Shown: positions 1 to 10,731, numbered from the stretch's first letter. The stretch: 64,000 bases of DNA from Celeribacter neptunius (GCF_900113955.1 NZ_FORH01000001.1:1108395-1172394); one strand, 5' to 3'. The notes: generated by a model not told the origin, from the sequence alone. Numbers and translations are program-made.

Positions 1-337
1 GCACCGCAGCCTGCGCGATATAGACCGTCGCGGCGATCTGCACCGGGGACCGGCTCTGATCCTGCCTGAGCTCCCCGACCCCGTCGGCGATGATCCCGAA
101 CCCCTCGCTCAGATGTTGCGCCAGCCGCTTGCCAGCCTCCGTCAGAACCACGCTCCGCCCGGCTCGTCTGACCAGCGGCACTCCGAGATCCTCCTCCAGC
201 GCCCGCACCCTCTGCGCGATCGCCGCATGGGTGACATTCAACGCCCGCGCCGCCGCAGCAAAATTTCCGCTGCGCGCCGTCAGTTCGAACGCCCTGAGAG
301 ACGCGAGCGAGGGCAAGGTCTTCCAGTCCGGGACCAT
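1..337 (-). CDS. LysR-family regulator, N-terminal part only (cut by window start)
   Basis: Read leftward, the protein begins MVPDWKTLPSLASLRAFELT and continues with a winged helix-turn-helix typical of LysR regulators (AARALNVTHAAIAQRVRALE, then LGVPLVRR and LTEAG). The DNA-binding half fits the GcvA-like branch; the effector domain lies outside the window. The start at 337 is the first ATG before the conserved N-terminal motif. The gene diverges from the small gene at 436, which makes that gene a possible target, though this is inference from position only. Confidence 0.9.
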   Translation of the reverse strand, partial: MVPDWKTLPSLASLRAFELTARSGNFAAAARALNVTHAAIAQRVRALEEDLGVPLVRRAGRSVVLTEAGKRLAQHLSEGFGIIADGVGELRQDQSRSPVQIAATVYIAQAAV

Positions 338-435
338 TATAATACCTCATCTATCATTTTGGATTTTTAGATGTTTCGAAAGAAACAACAGAAACTGATA
401 TCTGATCAAGCATAGAAAGAAAGGAGAATGAAGAA
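338..435. promoter_or_regulatory. Divergent promoter region between LysR gene and small gene
   Basis: This AT-richer 98-bp gap separates two divergent starts and should hold both promoters. It contains an inverted repeat GTTTC-GAAA-GAAAC at 373-386. A strong Shine-Dalgarno AAAGGAGA lies just before the rightward ATG. No clear -35/-10 pair was assigned. LysR proteins usually bind such gaps at T-N11-A sites. Confidence 0.45.
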
Positions 436-663
436 ATGATGCATATAATTTCCTCCGACCTGATCCGCGCCTATGCCGAATTCAGCGCCGACGGGCACCC
501 GATCAACCGGGAGCGCGCCAATCTTCGCGCCTTTCGTCAGGCCCGGCGCGCAGAACGCTCCGCTGCCCGCGCGGCGAAACGGTCAATGCCTCTCTGGCGG
601 CACCTGGCATCGGGTTTCCTCCGCCGGGCCGCACCCTCCGCCAGCCCCCCGAAACGGGCATGA
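436..663 (+). CDS. Small Arg/Ala-rich protein of unknown function
   Basis: A 75-residue frame starting MMHIISSDLIRAYAEF. It has an excellent ribosome-binding site (AAAGGAGA, 8 bases before the ATG) and diverges from the LysR gene. The first half looks like a normal protein with a helix-forming segment; residues 33-56 are rich in Arg and Ala and would be a basic helix. The tail (PSASPPKRA) looks disordered. No family is recognised. It could be a small LysR-controlled protein or a spurious frame with a fortuitous ribosome site. Confidence 0.45.
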   Translation: MMHIISSDLIRAYAEFSADGHPINRERANLRAFRQARRAERSAARAAKRSMPLWRHLASGFLRRAAPSASPPKRA

Positions 664-734
664 TGACAGCCGCCAGTTTCCCCCCTGCCGTTTCACCTGT
701 CCCCATGATGAGCGGCGCCCGGATCGTGAGCCCC

Positions 735-772
735 AAAAACAAAGGCTTGCCAGAGAGACCTGGCAAGCCTTT
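735..772 (-). terminator. Rho-independent terminator of guaB
   Basis: A perfect 12-bp inverted repeat (AAAGGCTTGCCA at 741-752 and its complement at 761-772, 8-base loop). Read on the minus strand it is followed by a T-run (complement of the A-tract at 735-739). It lies 79 bases past the guaB stop. The AAA/TTT ends may let it also stop rightward transcripts from the small gene. Confidence 0.85.
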
Positions 773-850
773 GTCGTGTCAATGGGCGGATCGATCGTGC
801 CTGCAACGGCCGCGACGTTCCTGTGGCGGGCGTCGGCGCCCCCTGCCCCG

Positions 851-2338
<1,488 letters not shown>

Positions 2339-2463
2339 CTATTGCACGGATGTTTCCCCAAGGAAAGGGGCATTTGTGGATTTTACCCGGATGTCACACA
2401 AGATTTAGGGCCGCGCTCCGGTGGGAGGCGGCCCTGACAGTGGTCTTGCAGGTGCTGAACGGT

Positions 2464-3465
2464 TCACACCGTGGCGGCGTTGGTGGCTTTCGCCAGCTTG
2501 CCTCGGGTCCAGAGCTGCATGATTTTCATCGCGATGAAGACGATCACCAGCGTCGCCCCGACCAGCTCCACCCCACCGACGAGACGAAACGGTATGGGGG
2601 CCAGCGTCGCGGCCGAGAACATCAGATTGGCAAAGGCCGCCAGGGGAAAGGTGAAAGCCCCCCAAAGCGCGGAGAAATCCCCCTTGGTCAGGTAGCGAAT
2701 GCCGATCAGGTAGACGACAAGCGCGGTCAGCCCGATCCAGGCAAAGGCCAGCGCCAGCGTGGTGTAGCCCAGAAGCGTGGCAACGATACCGAAGAGCGAG
2801 ACAGGCGCGAGATGCACCGCCAGAAGCGGCCGCAGCGGCGGCGGCACATCGGCGCGGGCGAATTGCATCGCCGAGATCGCCCAGATCGCCGCCGCGATCG
2901 GCAGGGTGGTGGCGAAAATGAACTGCGACATCCCGAGATAGCCCAGCGGCACGGCGGAAAGCGGTGCGAGGATGAAACCGACGAAGGTCAGGTGCCAGAC
3001 CGGGGTCACCCGGCGCTGCTCCGCCGGTCCGATCAGGAAAGACCGAATGGTCAAGCCCGCCACCGTTGTGAGCGCGATGAGCGACAGGACCAGCACCAGC
3101 CTGGCCAGCCCCGCAGAGTAAGGCACCAACACGGCGGCAAAGAGAAAGCCGGCATCGGCACCGGCGGAAAGCCCGGCGCGCCCCGGCAGGATGCGCAGAT
3201 CGTCGGCCACCACGGAAGGGCGCCGCACCACCTTGGCCAGATAGGCCACGACAGCGAAAAGATAGAGCAAGGAGACCGCCCCGAGGATCATCTCGCCGAT
3301 CCAGTCGGGCGCCGAGGGAAACAGCTTGGCGGCATTGCGCCAGGCAAGCCCCAGACCCAAAAGCCCCATGATCGGCGGAAAGATCGCCGGCGGCGTCGCC
3401 CGCCACAGCCCTTGCGGCGCGGTATTGAACGGTTTCGGCATGATACGCGGGGGTGTCTGGGACAT
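2464..3465 (-). CDS. TDT-family (TehA/SLAC1-like) transporter
   Basis: A very hydrophobic 333-residue protein with about ten predicted membrane spans, resembling the tellurite-resistance/dicarboxylate transporter (TDT) family that includes TehA, Mae1 and SLAC1 anion channels. Start chosen at MSQTPPRIM because AAAGG lies 7 bases upstream; an ATG seven codons earlier (3486) has no good ribosome site. Typical segments are IMGLLGLGLAWR near the first span and QFIFATTLPIAAAIWA mid-protein. The substrate cannot be told from sequence; anions such as dicarboxylates, or tellurite tolerance, are the family options. It stands alone, divergent from the YciI gene. Confidence 0.8.
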   Translation of the reverse strand: MSQTPPRIMPKPFNTAPQGLWRATPPAIFPPIMGLLGLGLAWRNAAKLFPSAPDWIGEMILGAVSLLYLFAVVAYLAKVVRRPSVVADDLRILPGRAGLSAGADAGFLFAAVLVPYSAGLARLVLVLSLIALTTVAGLTIRSFLIGPAEQRRVTPVWHLTFVGFILAPLSAVPLGYLGMSQFIFATTLPIAAAIWAISAMQFARADVPPPLRPLLAVHLAPVSLFGIVATLLGYTTLALAFAWIGLTALVVYLIGIRYLTKGDFSALWGAFTFPLAAFANLMFSAATLAPIPFRLVGGVELVGATLVIVFIAMKIMQLWTRGKLAKATNAATV

Positions 3466-3689
3466 CTCTCGGCCTTTCGCACTCATATTGCGCGGCCTGA
3501 ATATCACCCGCCGTGCCGGCGCGAAAGCCTTTCCCGCCCACAAGCGCGGCTCATCGGGCGCGCCGCAATGTCGCGGTGCCCGGGCGCCAGGACCTGCCCG
3601 ACGCCCCTCTTCCCAACGTGCTGCATGATGCCGGATTGACCCGGCGGCGGGTTCGGCCCATGCTGGAGCGAGCCAAAGGGAGTGAGATC

Positions 3690-3995
3690 ATGGCTGTTAT
3701 TCCAGAGACTTACCACCTGTTCGTGGTCGACATCACCTATAGCGTGCCACTTGCGCAGATTGACGAGGCCTTGGGACCGCATATCGCCTTTCTCGAACGG
3801 CATTATGCCTCCGGCCTGTTTCTCGCGTCTGGTCCGAAAGTGCCGCGCGACGGCGGTGTGATCCTCGCCGCCTCCGACAGTCGCGACACGGTCGAGGCGG
3901 CGCTGGCGGAGGACCCGTTCCAGACCAACGGGCTGGCCACCTACCGGGTGACGGAATTCAATCCGGTCAAGCGCGCACCGGCGCTGCAAAACTGA
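3690..3995 (+). CDS. YciI-family protein
   Basis: A 101-residue single-domain protein with the YciI ferredoxin-like fold signature: an N-terminal strand (YHLFVVDITY), then a conserved His/Arg-containing helix (HIAFLERHYASGLFLASGP) and a later AEDPFQTNGLATYRV motif. YciI proteins are small dimeric proteins related to muconolactone isomerase; most have no assigned substrate. Start chosen at MAVIPETYH because AAAGGGAGTGAG precedes it. Divergent from the TDT transporter and convergent with aglK across a terminator. Confidence 0.85.
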   Translation: MAVIPETYHLFVVDITYSVPLAQIDEALGPHIAFLERHYASGLFLASGPKVPRDGGVILAASDSRDTVEAALAEDPFQTNGLATYRVTEFNPVKRAPALQN

Positions 3996-4003
3996 CTGAA
4001 CGA

Positions 4004-4028
4004 AAAGGCGCCCCAATGGGACGCCTTT
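4004..4028. terminator. Bidirectional terminator between yciI-like gene and aglK
   Basis: AAAGGCG at 4004-4010 pairs with CGCCTTT at 4022-4028; an inner CCC/GGG pair surrounds the loop. T-rich flanks on both strands (TTGTT rightward, TTTTCGTT leftward) fit termination of both convergent genes. Confidence 0.75.
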
Positions 4029-4049
4029 GGTTGTTCTCCTGAGCTGTTT

Positions 4050-5141
4050 TCAGCCCTTGGGCCGCATCGTTAGCCCGTCGGCAAAGAGATGGACCTTTTC
4101 CGGCGGCGCGGTGAGCCGCACGGTCTGACCGCGCAGCCCGGCATGGATCCCCGGCAGTTTGGCGATCAGCGGATCGTTGCCGCGTTCGGCGACGAAATAC
4201 AGAAGCGTCACCTCGCCCAGAGCCTCGACCACATCGACAACCCCGTCGACGATGGCATCGCCCTCGGCCAGATGCATGTCTTCCGGGCGCACACCGATAT
4301 TGACCCGGCGCCCCATGTCGGCCTCGGTCGTCGGGATGGCCGAGCTGGCGAAGCCTTCGCCGTCGAGTTTGACCCTGGTCATCGCCCCCGTTTCGATGAT
4401 CTCGCCGGACAGAAGGTTCATCGCCGGCGAGCCGATGAACTGCGCCACGAATTCATTGTCCGGACGCTCGTAGAGATCGAGCGGGCTGCCGACCTGGGCG
4501 ATGCCCTTGTTCGCCAGCACCACGATCCGGTCGGCGAGCGTCATCGCCTCGACCTGATCGTGGGTCACATAGATCATCGTGCTCTCGGGCATCGACTCCT
4601 TGAGCTGGGCGATCTCGAGGCGGGTGGCGACGCGAAGAGCCGCGTCGAGGTTCGAGAGCGGTTCGTCGAAGAGATAGACCTTCGGATCGCGCACGATCGC
4701 GCGGCCGATGGCGACGCGCTGACGCTGACCGCCCGAAAGCGCCTTGGGCAGACGGTCGAGATAGTCTTCGAGCTGAAGAATCCCGGCGGCTTTCATCACC
4801 GCCTGATGGATCTCCTCCTTCGATTTCTTGGCGAGTTTGAGCGAGAAGGCCATGTTGTCATAGACCGTCATATGCGGATAGAGCGCGTAGCTCTGGAACA
4901 CCATGGCGATGCCGCGCTGTGCCGGTGGCACGTCGTTCATCCGCACCCCGTCGATCTCAAACGTGCCGCCGGAGATCCGCTCCAGCCCCGCGATCATCCT
5001 GAGAAGCGTGGACTTGCCACAGCCCGAAGGCCCGACGAAGACGATCAGCTCGCCGGTCTTGATGTCGAGGTTGATGTCCTTGAGGACTTCGACCTTGCCG
5101 CCATAGACCTTGGCCACGCCATCCAGTTTCAAATCTGCCAT
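4050..5141 (-). CDS. aglK: Alpha-glucoside ABC transporter ATPase
   Basis: A 363-residue CUT1-family sugar ATPase. It has Walker A GPSGCGKST (about 37-45), a Q-loop in VFQSYALYPHMTVYDN, the signature LSGGQRQR, Walker B VYLFDEPLSNLDAALR and switch His in YVTHDQ. A C-terminal regulatory domain (RPEDMHLAEGD, then LPGIHAGLRGQTVRL) follows, as in MalK/UgpC. It is the last gene of aglEFGAK, so it should power AglFG. Could be shared with other CUT1 importers, as MsiK-type ATPases are. Confidence 0.92.
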   Translation of the reverse strand: MADLKLDGVAKVYGGKVEVLKDINLDIKTGELIVFVGPSGCGKSTLLRMIAGLERISGGTFEIDGVRMNDVPPAQRGIAMVFQSYALYPHMTVYDNMAFSLKLAKKSKEEIHQAVMKAAGILQLEDYLDRLPKALSGGQRQRVAIGRAIVRDPKVYLFDEPLSNLDAALRVATRLEIAQLKESMPESTMIYVTHDQVEAMTLADRIVVLANKGIAQVGSPLDLYERPDNEFVAQFIGSPAMNLLSGEIIETGAMTRVKLDGEGFASSAIPTTEADMGRRVNIGVRPEDMHLAEGDAIVDGVVDVVEALGEVTLLYFVAERGNDPLIAKLPGIHAGLRGQTVRLTAPPEKVHLFADGLTMRPKG

Positions 5142-5173
5142 TCTCTCTCTCCCGTTACCTCTTGCCCGGTCTC

Positions 5174-6829
5174 TCAGACCTTTTCACGCAGCATGATCGC
5201 CGGCTGCCACGGGCCCAGATGCAGTTTACCATCCTCCATCGGGGAGGCGGAATTCAATTCGCTACCGACCTGATGCCAATCGCCTTTTGGCGCCGCGAGC
5301 GAAGCCGGCTGATCGGACAGGTTGAAGGCGCAGAACAGTTCTTCTTCGTCATTCTTGCGGGTGAAGACCAGACAGGGGCCATCGACCCGCATATCGGTCA
5401 TCTCGCCGGTCTTGAGCGCCTTGTGGGCGTGCCGGAAGGCGATCGCCCGACGATAATGGTGCAGGATCGCGCCGGGATCGTATTCCGATTGCGCCACGGC
5501 CAGCGGATAGTGCTCCGGGCTCACCGGCAACCAGGTCTGCCCGGCATTGGAGAAACCGCCATGATGCTGGGACCGCTCCCAGACCATCGGCGTGCGGCAG
5601 CCGTCACGACCCTTGAAATCCGGCCAGAACTGGATGCCATAGGGGTCCTGAAGGTCTTCGAAACTCAGCTCCGCCTCGGGCAGGCCCAACTCCTCGCCCT
5701 GATAGATACAGGCCGAGCCGCGCAGGCACATCATCAGCGTGGTAAAGGCACGCGCGCCCATCGGATCGAGATGCCAGCGCGACATGTGCCGCATCACGTC
5801 ATGGTTGGAATAGGCCCAGCAGGCCCAGCCGTCAGAGGCCACCTCAGCCACCTTGTCCATCACGGTCTTGATATAATCCGGCGACGGCGTGTCACCCGAC
5901 AAGAGATCGAAAGCGTAGCACATATGCATGAGATCGTCGCCGGCGGTGTATTCGCCCAGAATCTCGAGATCGCGCTGGTCGTCGCCGACCTCGCCGACGG
6001 CCGCGGCATTATAGGGTTCCATCACCGCGCGCAGTTTTCGCAGGAAGTCGAGGTTTTCGGGCCGCGACTTGTCGTAGATATGGTTCTGCCAGGTGTAGGG
6101 GTTCACCGAGGGTGCAGTCTTGGCCTGGCGCTCTTCCGGTGCCAAGGGCGGATTGTCGCGCAGCTCGGCGTCATGGGTGTAGAAATTGATCGTGTCGAGC
6201 CGGAACCCGTCGACCCCGCGATGCAGCCAGAATTCGGCGACATCCAAGAGCGCCTGTTGCACCTCGGGTTCGTGGAAATTGAGATCCGGCTGCGAGGTCA
6301 GGAAATTGTGCAGATAATACTGCATCCGCCCGCCATCCCATTGCCAGGCAGAGCCGCCGAAGATCGACAGCCAGTTGTTCGGCGGCGTGCCATCGGGTTT
6401 GGCATCGGCCCAGACATACCAGTTCGATTTCGGATTGCTCTTGTCCTCGCGGCTCTCGACGAACCACGGGTGTTGATCCGAGGTGTGCGACAGCACCAGA
6501 TCGATCAGCACCTTGACCCCGTATTGATGCGCCGTGTCGATCACCGCATCGAAATCCGCCAGCGAGCCGAACATCGGATCGACATCGCAATAATCGGCGA
6601 CATCATAGCCGAAATCCTTCATCGGCGAGGTGAAGAAGGGCGAAATCCAGATCGCGTCGACGCCGAGCGAGGCGATGTAAGGCAGACGTTGCACGATGCC
6701 CAGAAGGTCACCGATGCCGTCGCCGTTGCTGTCCTGATAGGAACGCGGATAGATCTGATAGATCACGGCGCCGCGCCACCAGTCCTTTTCACGGGTGAAA
6801 CCAGCGGAGGAGGAGGAAATTGCTGTCAT
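5174..6829 (-). CDS. aglA: GH13 alpha-glucosidase
   Basis: A 551-residue cytoplasmic (no signal peptide) GH13 enzyme that would hydrolyse imported maltose, trehalose or sucrose-type alpha-glucosides. Start and family are shown by WWRGAVIYQIYPRSYQDSNG. The conserved regions follow: DLVLSHTSDQHPW, the nucleophile region GFRLDTINFY (about residue 210), the acid/base region AAVGEVG and SNHDVMRH. Sits between the permease aglG (27-bp gap) and aglK (32-bp gap), exactly as in rhizobial agl operons. Confidence 0.93.
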   Translation of the reverse strand: MTAISSSSAGFTREKDWWRGAVIYQIYPRSYQDSNGDGIGDLLGIVQRLPYIASLGVDAIWISPFFTSPMKDFGYDVADYCDVDPMFGSLADFDAVIDTAHQYGVKVLIDLVLSHTSDQHPWFVESREDKSNPKSNWYVWADAKPDGTPPNNWLSIFGGSAWQWDGGRMQYYLHNFLTSQPDLNFHEPEVQQALLDVAEFWLHRGVDGFRLDTINFYTHDAELRDNPPLAPEERQAKTAPSVNPYTWQNHIYDKSRPENLDFLRKLRAVMEPYNAAAVGEVGDDQRDLEILGEYTAGDDLMHMCYAFDLLSGDTPSPDYIKTVMDKVAEVASDGWACWAYSNHDVMRHMSRWHLDPMGARAFTTLMMCLRGSACIYQGEELGLPEAELSFEDLQDPYGIQFWPDFKGRDGCRTPMVWERSQHHGGFSNAGQTWLPVSPEHYPLAVAQSEYDPGAILHHYRRAIAFRHAHKALKTGEMTDMRVDGPCLVFTRKNDEEELFCAFNLSDQPASLAAPKGDWHQVGSELNSASPMEDGKLHLGPWQPAIMLREKV

Positions 6830-6856
6830 TTCGTGTGCTCTTAGAGATGTGTTTCG

Positions 6857-8119
6857 TTATTTTACCGAGCCGGCCAAGAGACCGCGCACGAGATATTTCT
6901 GCATGAAGAAGAAGACGGTGAGCGGCACGGCGATCGAGACGAAGGCCGCGGTCGCGAGGATTTCCCAATTGCCGCCGCGGGTGCCCAGAAGCTCGACGAT
7001 CTGACGCGTCATCACCGTGGTGTCGCCGGAGCTGTCGATCAGGAAGACCAGCGCCACCAGAAGGTCGTTCCAGGTCCAGAGGAACTGGAAGATCGCAAAG
7101 GAGGCCAGCGCCGGAAAGCTGAGCGGCAGAATGATCTTGGTGAAAATCTGGAAATCCGTGGCGCCGTCGACCCGGGCGTTCTCGATGATGTCCTTGGGCA
7201 GGCCGACCATGTAGTTGCGCAAGAGATAGATGGCGAGCGGCAGACCAAATCCGGTATGCGCCGCCCAGACGCCAAGATAGCCCTTGGAATTGATCGTGTC
7301 GCCGGGTTCGAACCCGAACATCCGCCCGAGCGCGCCAACTTCGGCAAAGCGCCGGGCATTGCCTTCCATCGGCGTGCCGGCCAGCGCAACGAACCATTCG
7401 ACAACCGAGCCATGAAAGCTCAGGAGCGGGATGAGCGCCAGTTGCAGCGGCACGACCAGGAGCCCGACGATCACCGCGATCAGGAATGCCCTGCCCCGGA
7501 AATCCATCCAGGCCAGCGCATAGGCCGCGAAAGCCGCGATCAGGATCGGAATGACCGTGGCCGGAATGGTCACGGTAAAGGTGTTGATGAAGGCCTTGCC
7601 CATCTTGTCGGTGGCCTGACCGGCGAACAGCACGGTCCGGTAATTGTCGAAGGAGAAACTCGGCGGGGTTTTCGCGGTCAGAAAGACCCGTTCGCCGCGC
7701 GAGCCGGAAAACTCCGTGCCATTGACCAGACGGTAATCGCCATTCTCCTCGACCGTCAGCCGGCCATCCTCGCCCATATCGGCGGTCTCGCCGGCCTGAT
7801 AGGCGTCGATCGCACGCGACGAGGTGCCCCAGACCGAGATCGTCCCGGGTTTGGAGCCATCTTCGGCAAAGAGATTGCCTTCGATCACGTAATTGCCGTC
7901 GATCATCTGCTGGGTCGCCGGCGCGGCGGTGCGGATCATCGTGTTCTGCACCTGTGGGAACAGGGCTTTCCACCAGCCTGAGCTGGCGATCTGATCGGCC
8001 GACCGGAAGGAGGACACGAAAAGCCCCACGGTCGGGAACAGCCACAGCAGCACGAGAAGGAGCACCGAGAGATGGGTGACCCAGATCAGGGCGGGTTTCT
8101 TACCGGCAATATTGTCCAT
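6857..8119 (-). CDS. aglG: Alpha-glucoside ABC permease (MalG-like)
   Basis: A 420-residue inner-membrane permease. After one N-terminal span it has a long hydrophilic insert (about residues 45-150, including QMIDGNYVIEGNLFAED), then five spans with the EAA loop ENARVDGATDFQIFTKIILP. The insert makes it about 120 residues longer than ordinary MalG-type permeases; AglG proteins are known for this extension. Strong ribosome site GAGGGAG. Follows aglF with a 12-bp gap, which suggests translational linkage. Confidence 0.92.
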   Translation of the reverse strand: MDNIAGKKPALIWVTHLSVLLLVLLWLFPTVGLFVSSFRSADQIASSGWWKALFPQVQNTMIRTAAPATQQMIDGNYVIEGNLFAEDGSKPGTISVWGTSSRAIDAYQAGETADMGEDGRLTVEENGDYRLVNGTEFSGSRGERVFLTAKTPPSFSFDNYRTVLFAGQATDKMGKAFINTFTVTIPATVIPILIAAFAAYALAWMDFRGRAFLIAVIVGLLVVPLQLALIPLLSFHGSVVEWFVALAGTPMEGNARRFAEVGALGRMFGFEPGDTINSKGYLGVWAAHTGFGLPLAIYLLRNYMVGLPKDIIENARVDGATDFQIFTKIILPLSFPALASFAIFQFLWTWNDLLVALVFLIDSSGDTTVMTRQIVELLGTRGGNWEILATAAFVSIAVPLTVFFFMQKYLVRGLLAGSVK

Positions 8120-8131
8120 GATCCCGCTCCC

Positions 8132-9133
8132 TCACTTCATTTCTTTGCGTGCGTTATAGACGTTCCAGACCAGGATCGGCGTCACCAGGAGCATGATCAC
8201 CATGGCCGCCGCCGAGCCGACGCCCCAGTCATTGGAGCGGAACAGCTTGTCATACATGTAATTGGCGAGAACCTGCGTCTCCCATTGGCCGTTGGTCATC
8301 GCAAACACGATGTCGAAGACCTTCAGCACGACGATGGTGATGGTGGTCCACACGACGACGATCGTGCCCATGATCTGCGGCACCTTGATCTTGAAGAAGA
8401 TCTGGAACGGGTTGGCGCCATCGACGATGGCCGCCTCGATGGTCTCCTCGGGCACGCCCCTGAGCGCCGCCGAAAGGATCACCATGGCAAAGCCGGTCTG
8501 AATCCAGATCAGCACGATCATCAGGAAGAAATTGTTCCAGAACGGGATGGTGAGCCAAGTTTGTGGGCTCTCGCCACCGAGACCCAGGTAAATCGCATTG
8601 AGAATGCCGATCTGTTCGGTCCCAAGAGGCCGGGCGTCATAGACCAGTTTCCAGATCACCGCCGCGCCGACAAAGGAGATCGCCATCGGCATGAAAATCA
8701 GGGACTTGGCCAGAGCGCCCCAGCGGATACGGTCGGTCAATTGCGCCACCAGCAGCCCGAAGGCCGTGGACATGGCCGGCACCACCAGAAGCCAGAAGGC
8801 ATTGTTGCGCATGGCCTCCCAGAATTTCGGGTCATCCGACATTTTGCGGTAATTCTCGAGCCCGACGAAAGCGCCGCCGAGATCGCGGTCGGTCAGCGAG
8901 AGGCGCAGCGTCTCGAACACCGGATAGGCGAGATAGAGCCCGAGCGCCATGAGACCCGGCATCAGGAAGAGCCAGGGCCGCACCAGATTGGCACGGTTGA
9001 TATTGCGTCCCGCATGCGCGCCCCGCGCCGGAAAGATTACCTTGTCGAGGATGATATTGGAAAAATAGAAATAGCCGATACAGGCGCCGACGCCGATGAC
9101 GATGGTCAAAAGACCCTGAATTGCCGGATGCAT
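8132..9133 (-). CDS. aglF: Alpha-glucoside ABC permease (MalF-like)
   Basis: A 333-residue permease starting MHPAIQGLLTIVIGVG. Start chosen because AGAGGGA lies just upstream; an earlier in-frame ATG at 9232 would add an unlikely charged leader. Membrane spans include LFLMPGLMALGLYLAYPVF; the EAA loop reads EAAIVDGANPFQIFFKIKVP. It pairs with AglG. A 314-bp gap with a hairpin separates it from aglE, so permease expression is probably lower than that of the binding protein. Confidence 0.92.
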   Translation of the reverse strand: MHPAIQGLLTIVIGVGACIGYFYFSNIILDKVIFPARGAHAGRNINRANLVRPWLFLMPGLMALGLYLAYPVFETLRLSLTDRDLGGAFVGLENYRKMSDDPKFWEAMRNNAFWLLVVPAMSTAFGLLVAQLTDRIRWGALAKSLIFMPMAISFVGAAVIWKLVYDARPLGTEQIGILNAIYLGLGGESPQTWLTIPFWNNFFLMIVLIWIQTGFAMVILSAALRGVPEETIEAAIVDGANPFQIFFKIKVPQIMGTIVVVWTTITIVVLKVFDIVFAMTNGQWETQVLANYMYDKLFRSNDWGVGSAAAMVIMLLVTPILVWNVYNARKEMK

Positions 9134-9447
9134 ATGTGCCGTTCCCTCTGTCTCGTGCCGGTTGTGCCGGTCCTTGCGCCGCCCCTGCCCCCGCTCCCCG
9201 GAGGCTGCCGCGCCGGTCTGGCACCCGCTCACATCTTTCCGGCACGGCGCCCCATGATGCGGGCTGGCCGGATTTGCGGTCGATCAGAACGGGTGGAAAC
9301 GCTTGCGATCGGGCCGTCCCCGACCCTTTTGCCCCGCTCCCTTGTCCTGATCCATCGCCTGATCTCTTGCCCTGATCTCTTACCGTGATCTTCGGGCAAT
9401 TTCCCCCCGCACCCACTGGGCCGGGGGGAAAGCGCGTGTTGCGAAGA
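9134..9447. other. Gene-free gap aglE-aglF with hairpin and short repeats
   Basis: No convincing gene. Two structures are visible. A 9-bp stem (TTTCCCCCC at 9400-9408 with its complement at 9423-9431) sits just past the aglE stop; such stems after binding-protein genes usually stabilise the upstream mRNA or reduce read-through. A 12-13-bp unit, CCTGATCTCTTGC and variants, is repeated in tandem at 9346-9357, 9358-9370 and 9371-9383. Confidence 0.6.
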
Positions 9448-10731
9448 TTACTTCAGCGCGTCCCAGGATTCCTGGATCGACTTGGCAACATCCGCGGCGG
9501 GTTCACCGCCGGCATAGTCGACCATACCTGTCCAGAAGGAACCAGCGCCAACCCCGCCCGGCATCAGGTCGGAACCGTCAAAGCGGAAAGTCGTGGCGCC
9601 CAGAAGGATCTCGTTCATCGCCGCAGTGGTCGGATCGCCGAATTTCGACTTGTCGACGCCTTTATGCGGCGTCAGGAAGCCTTTTTGCGACATCCAGGCC
9701 TCGTGGGCTTCCGGAGTTTCCAAAAATTCGATGAACGCATCCGCCACCGGGCTCGCGGAGGTGATCGCCCAGAGCGTCCCGGCGCCCAGAACCGGCTGAC
9801 CGAGGTCTTTCTCGGCATAGGCCGGGAAGTAGAAGAAATCCGCATCTTCGCCCACCACGGTGCCTTCCGGGAAGAAAGCGGGGATGAACGAGGCCTGACG
9901 GTGCATGTAGCACTGCGGCGGCGAGGTGAAGAGACCTTTCGGGCTGTCGCGGAAATCGGTCGAGGCCACGGCCCCGGCACCGCCGGAGACGAAAGCGTCA
10001 TTGCGGGCGAACCAGCCGAATTCATCGATTGCGGCGACCACACGCGGATCGTCGAATTTCACCTCGTTGGAGACCCAGCCGTCATAGACTTCCGGCGGCT
10101 GCGTGCGCAGCATCATGTCCTCGACCCAGTCGGTGGCCGGCCAGCCGGTGGCCCCGCCGGAGCCCAGACCGATGCACCAGGGCGTCTCGCCATCGGCGAC
10201 GATCTGTTCGGTGAGCGCCTTGAGCTCTTCCATCGTGGTCGGGACTTCATAGCCCGCATCCTCGAAGTTTTCCGGCACATACCAGACCAGCGACTTCAAA
10301 TCGACCTTGTAGAAAAATCCATAAAGCGCCTTGTTGCCATCGGGGCCGGCGTAGGAGCCGAGATCGACCCAGGACTGACCCGCGGCGTAATTGTCGAGCA
10401 CCCATTGCTCGGTGCCTTCGGGCAGCGGCGACAGGAAGCCGCGCTTGGCCATGTCGGCGGCGAGACCCGGCTGCGGGAACACCGCGATATTCGGCGCGGA
10501 ACCGGCCTCTGCATCAATCACAATCTGCTGTTCAAAACTGTCGGAGCCGACGTAGCGCACATCTGCACCGGTCTTTTCTTCGAAGACCGCGAGCACCTGT
10601 TCGACCATTTCCTGGTCAGCGCCGATCCAGGGGCCGGCGATCGTCAACTGCTGACCCGACAGGTCCTGGGCCTGTGCTGCGCCAGCGACCAGCGCGAGCA
10701 GAGCTGCGCCGGAATAAAGTGTCTTTTTCAT
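9448..10731 (-). CDS. aglE: Alpha-glucoside periplasmic binding protein
   Basis: A 427-residue extracellular solute-binding protein of the CUT1 family. The signal peptide MKKTLYSGAALLALVAGAAQA ends in an AxA site before QDL. Mature features include ADQEMVEQVLAVFEEKTGADVRY near the N-terminus and the aromatic segment WYVPENFEDAGYEVP. The start is set by GGGAGG upstream. First gene of aglEFGAK, facing aglR, with a LacI-type operator between them. The homologous rhizobial system imports sucrose, maltose and trehalose. Confidence 0.93.
   Translation of the reverse strand: MKKTLYSGAALLALVAGAAQAQDLSGQQLTIAGPWIGADQEMVEQVLAVFEEKTGADVRYVGSDSFEQQIVIDAEAGSAPNIAVFPQPGLAADMAKRGFLSPLPEGTEQWVLDNYAAGQSWVDLGSYAGPDGNKALYGFFYKVDLKSLVWYVPENFEDAGYEVPTTMEELKALTEQIVADGETPWCIGLGSGGATGWPATDWVEDMMLRTQPPEVYDGWVSNEVKFDDPRVVAAIDEFGWFARNDAFVSGGAGAVASTDFRDSPKGLFTSPPQCYMHRQASFIPAFFPEGTVVGEDADFFYFPAYAEKDLGQPVLGAGTLWAITSASPVADAFIEFLETPEAHEAWMSQKGFLTPHKGVDKSKFGDPTTAAMNEILLGATTFRFDGSDLMPGGVGAGSFWTGMVDYAGGEPAADVAKSIQESWDALK

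Noticed and set aside
2353-2369. Terminator or operator from CCCC-AAGGAAA-GGGG upstream of guaB
   Set aside because: Only a four-base stem with no T-run; too weak to assign.
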